Positions 56,348-62,500 of a DNA stretch of 62,500 nt are shown piece after piece. Under the pieces are notes generated by a model, which was given only the letters and a program-made list of their open reading frames with translations, did not search any database and was not told the DNA's origin. Source of the DNA: Theodoxus fluviatilis (taxonomy: Eukaryota; Mollusca; Gastropoda; Cycloneritida; Neritidae); contig JAWQFJ010016308.1 in assembly GCA_034096865.1 (NCBI GenBank), positions 52,501 through 115,000 of the forward strand, written 5' to 3'. Numbering within the stretch: position 1 is the first letter of the stretch; every line of letters begins with the position of its first letter. Position numbers and translations under genes: made by a program.

Positions 56348-57400
56348 AAAACGCTTTGTTTATATGACTCAATGAACACAGAATGTGTAACGGGAAAACG
56401 TGATAATTTTACATTCAATTCCACGCACGCATTATACTTTATCAAACTCGTCACAACCGCAAGTACGACAAAGATACTCGGAATAATCAGTGAATCAGCA
56501 CAAGCAGCACTAGCAAAAAAAAAAATTATAACTTCTTTCTTCTCATATAACATTCATGTGCTTTCAAGAAAGTTTCTCGAACAAATTCTGCTCTCGCAGT
56601 GATAGTACACCTATTTTTCAGAGCACGGGCACACAAATAACTGAGCATTCCTTTTTCTTAAACCAGCGATCGCTCTCCTTATCCACCGTTTGCTTCGCCC
56701 GTTTTCAACTCTTCCCCTCTCCATCCTCTGCTTGTTGTGTAATGGTGGAAAGAGGGCGGAGGTGACCTTGATAAGCGCTCTGGGTACTCATGATTTTTTT
56801 AAAAGAAGAAGAGGAAATTTACGGCAAACACGACTCAATTAATACTTCAACATATTGATCTTTCCTTTCAACCCCAAGCGAACCTACCACTCGAACGTCC
56901 TGAACCGTAGACTTTCTAATTGTGCTGCTGGGATTGGATAAAAAGAAATCGCCAAACACAATGAAGTTCGTGCCATCGCTGTCATTGTCTGAAGACCTGT
57001 AGTGCTGTCGCTCCATCGGGTCGCGACGCCCCTTCAATCACTGCCATCGACAAACTCCAGTCTCTGGTGACAATTAGAGGAACTCTTCAAAAATACGTCG
57101 CATAGAAAGGTATTTTTCCAATATTAAAACAGGAGCGTAACACAACAGTCGGCGCAACTCCATTTTCATCCCTAAGCTCTCGATGATTGCTTCAAGGAAA
57201 AAAATCGTTCATGAGATGGCGCTAGGGATTAGTCGACAGGCCAGCACTGCCGATATTTCTACACAAATGAGGACGCGAGAGTGAAAAATCACGTGCAAAT
57301 TGTCCTTTCTGCACATCTTTTTTATTCAGAGGGTTTTTTTCTGCTTGCCTTTCTTGCACTCCTTTTTCAAAAATCGATCTGCGAAATATTCTTTAGGTCA
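56348..57400. other. No gene recognised
   Basis: AT-rich to moderately GC-rich sequence without recognised features. Confidence 0.5.
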
Positions 57401-58015
57401 AACTCAGCGGCCATTTCGCCTCAATATGCTGATGTCTTCTGCTCGCGGCCCATGCTCCTCATCTGCAGTTCCTGAAGACCGTCAAATTAGTGGAGCTGAT
57501 TGATGAGTGTCTCCGCGGGGTGTCATCCGAGAGGAAGAATAGCGGGGTGACAGTCTTCAAGACGCGCTGCAAATTGCGGGCTGGGCGTGCCTCCATCATG
57601 AGCACGCTCATTTCGACCGACGGACCCCGCAATAAGTCATCGACTTACAAATCGCCCAACGAGCCGGGAAGGCCGCACGAGAAAAAGGACTAGCGCGGCC
57701 GAGCAGGTCGCCGCCAGAGGTTTTCGTCTCTGCCGCATCGGCAGCGAGCTCCAGAGTTCCACCAGAGGCAGAAATCATAATTCACCATCGCCCCCTCGTC
57801 CCTCTCTTTGATCCAGGCGCCTCCAATTTAACAAAGCAGCGCCAATTACTGCAGAAAACGAGGAAAGCGAGGACGAAATCAATGGCGCCCCCCAGCGGGC
57901 TTGCAGAGAATTGCCTGGAGTTGAGAGTTGCGGCCCATTATTCCCGCTTGGGCGGGATGAGCTATGAGCTGGAGGATGGAAATTTGACATTCGCCTTCCG
58001 CCATATGGACTCGGC
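57401..58015. promoter_or_regulatory. Candidate conserved non-coding region
   Basis: Complex, GC-rich, CpG-containing and free of simple repeats. It has clusters of caattact, ccaatttaac, aattag and cagcgggcttg-like motifs. Open frames on both strands lack known domains. Called only from texture; conservation cannot be tested here. Confidence 0.25.
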
Positions 58016-58255
58016 CTAGGTTTCAGCGTGATCTCCTGTCCCTCCTCTCATTATAATCCCCTCTACTCCACCCCTACGACGCTCATCTGTTTCCTCTTTG
58101 TTTTTTGGTTCGTTATTCTGTTTTTCAATCATATTTTTCACGTCTCGCTTGCTTTCATCCGCCCATCCATTTTGGTATAATAACTCCTATTGCTACCCAT
58201 CATTCACTCTTTTTTCCCATTGTGTTTTTTTCTTTATTGCTCTCTCAATACATTC

Positions 58256-58257
<2 letters not shown>

Positions 58258-58287
<30 letters not shown>

Positions 58288-58310
58288 CTTTCTCTCTCTC
58301 TCTCTCTCTC
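58258..58310. repeat. (CT)n microsatellite
   Basis: CT array with a few TTT breaks. Confidence 0.93.
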
Positions 58311-58344
58311 GTGTGTGCGTGCGTGCGTGTGTGCGAGCGCGCGG

Positions 58345-58625
58345 GGGTGGGTGAGTGGGTGAGTGAGTGAGTGAGTAAGTGAGTGAGTGAGTGAGTGAGT
58401 GCGTGAGTGAGTGAGTGAGTGAGTGAGTGAGTGAGTGAGTGAGTGAGTGAGTGAGTGAGTGAGTGAGTGAGTGAGTGAGTGAGTGAGTGAGTGAGTGAGT
58501 GAGTGAGTGAGTGAGTGAGTGAGTGAGTGAGTGAGTGAGTGAGTGAGAGTGAGTGAGTGAGTGAGTGAGTGAGAGTGAGTGAGTGGAGTGAGGTGAATGA
58601 GTGAGTGGAGCGAGTGAGTGAGTGT
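58345..58625. repeat. (GAGT)n array
   Basis: About 65 GAGT units with rare variants. It is the complement-type counterpart of the ACTC array at 29085. Confidence 0.96.
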
Positions 58626-58832
58626 ACATTGCTCGCTGGCTCGCTCTTCTCTCCCTGGGTTTACTGGTATTACGTTTTCGCCTGATTCAGTAGCCACTAG
58701 TGTGACATATGCATGAACTTGGTTTTCCGTACCTGGCTACTGCAGGTACGGGTAGTGATGGTCAGCATATGGGAGTCATGGCAGAGTTGACTGAGGTGGG
58801 GGTCGAGAGGTACGTTGTAAACTGCCTGGTGG

Positions 58833-58833
<1 letters not shown>

Positions 58834-58888
<55 letters not shown>
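58834..58888. repeat. (CT)n microsatellite
   Basis: About 27 CT units. Confidence 0.95.
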
Positions 58889-58890
<2 letters not shown>

Positions 58891-58971
58891 GTTTTTTTCT
58901 TTCCTTTTTTCTCATTCTTTTTCCTCTTTCTCATTCATTCTCTCTTCCTTTCTCTATTTCTTCCTCCTACC

Positions 58972-58977
<6 letters not shown>

Positions 58978-59041
<64 letters not shown>
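58978..59041. repeat. (CT)n microsatellite
   Basis: About 32 CT units, 90 bp after the previous array. Confidence 0.95.
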
Positions 59042-59043
<2 letters not shown>

Positions 59044-60230
59044 CTCACCCATCATCACCTAACACCACACATTTTCCATCCCAACGACCTCCAAAGCCGA
59101 CCCGTCCCACCCGGCTCCCCTCTGCAAAGCATGTACCACCCTACCCCGTCCCCTGTTTTGAACGTTCCGAGAACGAAGTTAGCCAAATGACTGTGCTGTC
59201 TTGGCGTGGCTATTGACAGCACATTGACTGTTCGCGTTGAGTTTCAGTAACAAGATCTGGGCAAGCAAAGATCTCCATTAGCAAACGCAACTCCTGTAGG
59301 AAGTGAAGCCTCGTACGTTCGTGAATCGCTTGCATGCAGATAGACGGACAGGCAAACACACCGACAGGCAGGAAGATGGACTGGCAGGCAGGCAGGCAGG
59401 CAGGCAGACTAGCAGGCAGGTTGCCATACGGTTACCGTCTGCCTTGGTCCCCATTATACTTGCTCAGAGCAAACACGATGACAAAGATAAATCGTGAAGT
59501 GGCCTCTTCACCATGTGTCATGTTACCGTAATAATATGCTTTGTTAAAGGGGGTGGGGGTGGTTAGAAGGGTGTGAAGTGAGGATGGGAAGGGGCGGTGT
59601 GAAAGTTGGGGTTGATGTAAGGACCTGGGTAGCGATGGTGGTTATTGTGGCGTGGGGAAGAAGGAAGGATTTTCACTAAACGCATGGATGAGGTTGTGGG
59701 ACAGAAATAGATGAAGTTCGAGTGGAGAGAAAGGTGCCGAGGATGACAACACAAAAAACGAGGGGGGGGGGGGGACAAACAAAACCTTTTCTTTGTATAA
59801 AAGCGGAGAAGTATGGGGGATGACGGGCGAGATGACAATAGCAACATTGATTGTGGGGATGGCAAGATAGAGTGGATAGGAGATGAGGAGCGAATTGATG
59901 TAATGCAATGTCAATTTTGCCGCCATCTCTCCTCTCCCCCTCCCCGTGGTAATCCCCATCCCATGCCCAAAACAAGGAGCTAAAGAGATTAACTAGTTAT
60001 GTTGGAGGGGGAAGATGCGATGATGAAGAAGGGTTAAAGAGGGGGGACGGAATGGAGCAGAAACAGCATATTTCTGTGAAACAATATGCTGAATGCAAAG
60101 ACAGCGGAGGAGATAAGGCAGTAAAAGAGAGGGATAAGGGGAGGGAGGGAGGGTATGATCAGGAGGAAGGAGAGGAGGGGTTGGGGGGTAGGATGGTTTA
60201 GAGTGGGGGGCACGAGAGCTTTGTTCCGGA
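59042..60230. other. No gene recognised
   Basis: Includes short (GGCA)n at 59380-59408, G runs at 59762-59773 and a purine-rich stretch to 60230. Confidence 0.5.
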
Positions 60231-60870
60231 CTGGAGACACTGATCCCGGTCAATTTCGTTACATCATAAACAAATTAGCAAAATCAATGACGCGTCCCTT
60301 CATCATAAGGGAGCAGCCCGTTCAATGCCTTCAATTAGTCCTCCTCCGACTTAGGTAACGCTGCCCCATTAGTCTGCTGGCCTTTCTTCCATCACATCCA
60401 TTTACCGTAATAAAGAAGTATTGACCAGAGAGCGAGCTGAGACAAAGGCTCGTCAGGCGACCCCGAGGGCAACTGCGGAGGCGCTCTGGACGGCAAAGCC
60501 AACGATGCCGAGCCCCGCAGACAGCCCTGGGCACCGCCACCAGACTTGGGCATCCTCGCAGACTCGAGACACTTGGAGATAAAAACGCAGCCCGCCATAA
60601 ACGCCATGAGCGCGCCGTCCACAACAACAATAAGAGGCTGAGAAGTGGAGGAAACCAGGAAATGAAACGCGCTTGTTATGGGCTGCCCATGTCTCGCCGC
60701 AAATCTACCCTCCACTGGCTGGCAGCCTTTGAAGCGGCATTAAAGCGGACTCGGAGGACGGCCACGGAGTTTATCTTTTTATCAGGAATCTCGTCTGAGT
60801 TCCATTAGCATGCTCGCTGTCCATCCATTACGAGAAATATGGCCGCAAAATAGTGGGCCCTCCCTGTCAG
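60231..60870. promoter_or_regulatory. Candidate conserved non-coding region
   Basis: Repeat-free, complex sequence with aaattag, caattag, cattag and ccattacg motifs. No credible exon. Same reasoning and limits as 57401-58015. Confidence 0.25.
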
Positions 60871-62500
60871 ACGTCCTGCGGCAACTTGGCAAAGATGGGA
60901 GGGGATCGAAGGCGCGGCAAAAGAAGCCTTTTTGTGACGTCTGATGTCGAAAGAAAAAAGTGACGTGTGGGGAGGTTTACGACGAAGCTTTCGTACGTAG
61001 TTCTATGACACATTCAGCCGAGGTAACCTCGCTTCTCCTGTGCAGGAAGCAAATGTTTCTTTTCTCAAAAGCCTAGTTTTGTGCCCTTTCGTCCAGCGAG
61101 GGAGCTCTTTGCTTGATAAATCTGACAATGATCACTTCCCACTTTTTCAATACATCTGCATTAGTACGTCCGGTTTTCAGCTTTGACAATTAAACCCGAA
61201 AGCTTTGATAATGTTGAAGTTGTTTATTGTTTTCTTGCGGAACGAACTTATTCTCCCCTCAGTCATTCGACAACTTGGTACAAAACCTTCAGGCAGCTTT
61301 TAACGGTGTTGGAAACCTAAATGATGTCACCTGCTAAACTCAAAAGCAATGCTTCTGTTTATAGTTGAAGAAGCGTGAACAAATCTTGGACGTATCGAAC
61401 GGCTGGCACGTCGGGAGAGAAAATCGAGAGCTTCTCATGCACGCTAATCTCCACAATGCGATTGGGGCTTCAACAATATCTATGGTGCAATCGCTCTTCT
61501 CACTGTTTTGTCATACAGACGATCGAATTTCCCACTGCCGTAAATCCCCTCAAAAACCCTTTGGGATTCTTCTAAACGGCAGGAGCTCATCCTAACACTC
61601 ACTAAAACCTTATCAAAGTCAGTCGCCCTGGCAGAAATCCCTATTAAAGGGCGATCACTTTTGCAGCCCCGGTCACAGGTTCAGAGGAGGTTTCCAGCAA
61701 AGAAAACCTAAAAGAGGAGCGAGAAAAAGGGAAACCGGCTGAGAAGCTATAGGGAAGCTGAACGCCCTTTAAAAAAGGGTTAGCCCCGACAAAAAGGGGA
61801 CACACTGCGGAGATCTCATTAGGCTCCTTGATGCGTGTGACGTGAACGGATGGGCACCGGCCTGAAAACAATACGGATCTAAGGAAGGGCACTCTCATTA
61901 CAGAAGTCGTCGATGCCCGGGACGACCGGAAGTTAGGGTCCAGCAGGACCTCGACCTTTCAGTGTCTCCCATGGCGACGCGTCGCCCGCATTTCTCCTTG
62001 CCTCATCCCCCAACCCCCCTCCTACTTGACTGCTTTCTTTTTTTTCCTCTATCGATCTGCCCGTCTTTGAGGCAGCACTTTCTTTCAAAGATCACCCCCG
62101 ACAAAGCCTCAAATCACTCGCTTAAGGCGTCTTAATTTCGTGCCGTGTGGCCGGAAAACACCACAGTCGGAATGGGGGTCTCCCTGAATATCAGCGAGCG
62201 CTTTCACGGGGGAGGTCTTTCGACACCCCTGCCGTGGCGTCCTGCTCACGCTCGGCAGCACCTATATCCTGCCTGGCTCGGTGATAAAGGGCAACTGCTC
62301 GCTGGCACCGGGGCAAATGGAACATTTAATGTCCCCTGCCGTGGAGCGGCGCATCGCGCGTCTCGGAATAAAAAAGGAAGGGACCTCGTGCCTCCTGACG
62401 GAGGCGAAGAAGTTTGGACGGTCGTAAAGTGCACTACGCTTGAGCCAATGGGGGCGGGAGGGGAGTCAAGGCGTAATTAAGGCGAGCAGGGGGCAGGCAG
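60871..62500. other. GC-rich unique sequence to the window end, no gene recognised
   Basis: Short frames only. The parts at about 61600-61900 and 62050-62490 are complex, CpG-containing and repeat-free, with motifs such as cattagg and cgtaattaag. Confidence 0.4.

Noticed and set aside
57490..57693. 67-codon frame in GC-rich sequence
   Set aside because: No domain and no splice context; more likely chance in a possible non-coding conserved stretch.
58234..58697. Frames reading LTHSLTHS on the minus strand
   Set aside because: Artefact of the GAGT array.

Overview
This is a eukaryotic window, most likely from a gastropod mollusc and probably a caenogastropod. Coding sequence is split into 24 short exons with GT-AG junctions. 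The introns are long and full of microsatellites, LINE tails ending in (ATT)n, AGGTCA-rich dispersed repeats, piggyBac-type elements and one large LTR retrotransposon. The mollusc assignment is inferred from the repeat style and the class-C-receptor-like gene; no sequence here proves it.

Positions 195-43292, plus strand, hold one gene, open at both ends of what can be seen. The 24 exons total 6396 nt. Every exon-exon phase is compatible, giving 2132 continuous codons without a stop. They encode at least five tandem Venus-flytrap (VFT, ANF_receptor / periplasmic-binding-protein type I) modules of the metabotropic-glutamate-receptor kind. Module A (exons 1-3) lacks its start. B is exons 4-8, C is 9-15, D is 16-21. 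E (22-24) lacks its C-terminal part. Successive modules are joined by a linker of about 40-50 residues carrying a C-x3/4-C-x1/2-C motif. No cysteine-rich domain of normal length, transmembrane segment, signal peptide or start codon lies between modules. I take this as one multi-VFT ectodomain, and I know of no described family with this architecture.

Intron content: intron 2 has an AGGTCA-rich element. Intron 3 has a tRNA-like SINE. Intron 4 has an antisense 8.4 kb LTR retrotransposon (2.6 kb LTRs; gag-protease-integrase zinc finger, no reverse transcriptase). Intron 6 has a 35-bp minisatellite. Intron 10 has a second AGGTCA-rich copy and intron 11 a LINE tail. Introns 12, 13 and 17 have tandem copies of the adjoining splice sites. 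Intron 14 has a roughly 296-bp tandem array. Intron 15 has tetranucleotide arrays and a telomere-like foldback. Intron 16 has a piggyBac-like element with a third AGGTCA-rich copy nested inside. Intron 17 also has a LINE tail and a GCGCT-rich foldback element. Intron 19 has a 1.4 kb CCAT array. Intron 23 has a piggyBac MITE.

From 43293 to 62500 I find no convincing coding exon. The last exon ends in a good donor, so this is either a very large intron or the end of the resolvable locus. To about 44.9 kb it resembles the upstream introns. Beyond about 45 kb the sequence looks richer in CpG and holds large dinucleotide and tetranucleotide arrays, a 38-bp minisatellite, and several complex GC-rich stretches with TAAT-type motifs that could be conserved regulatory elements.
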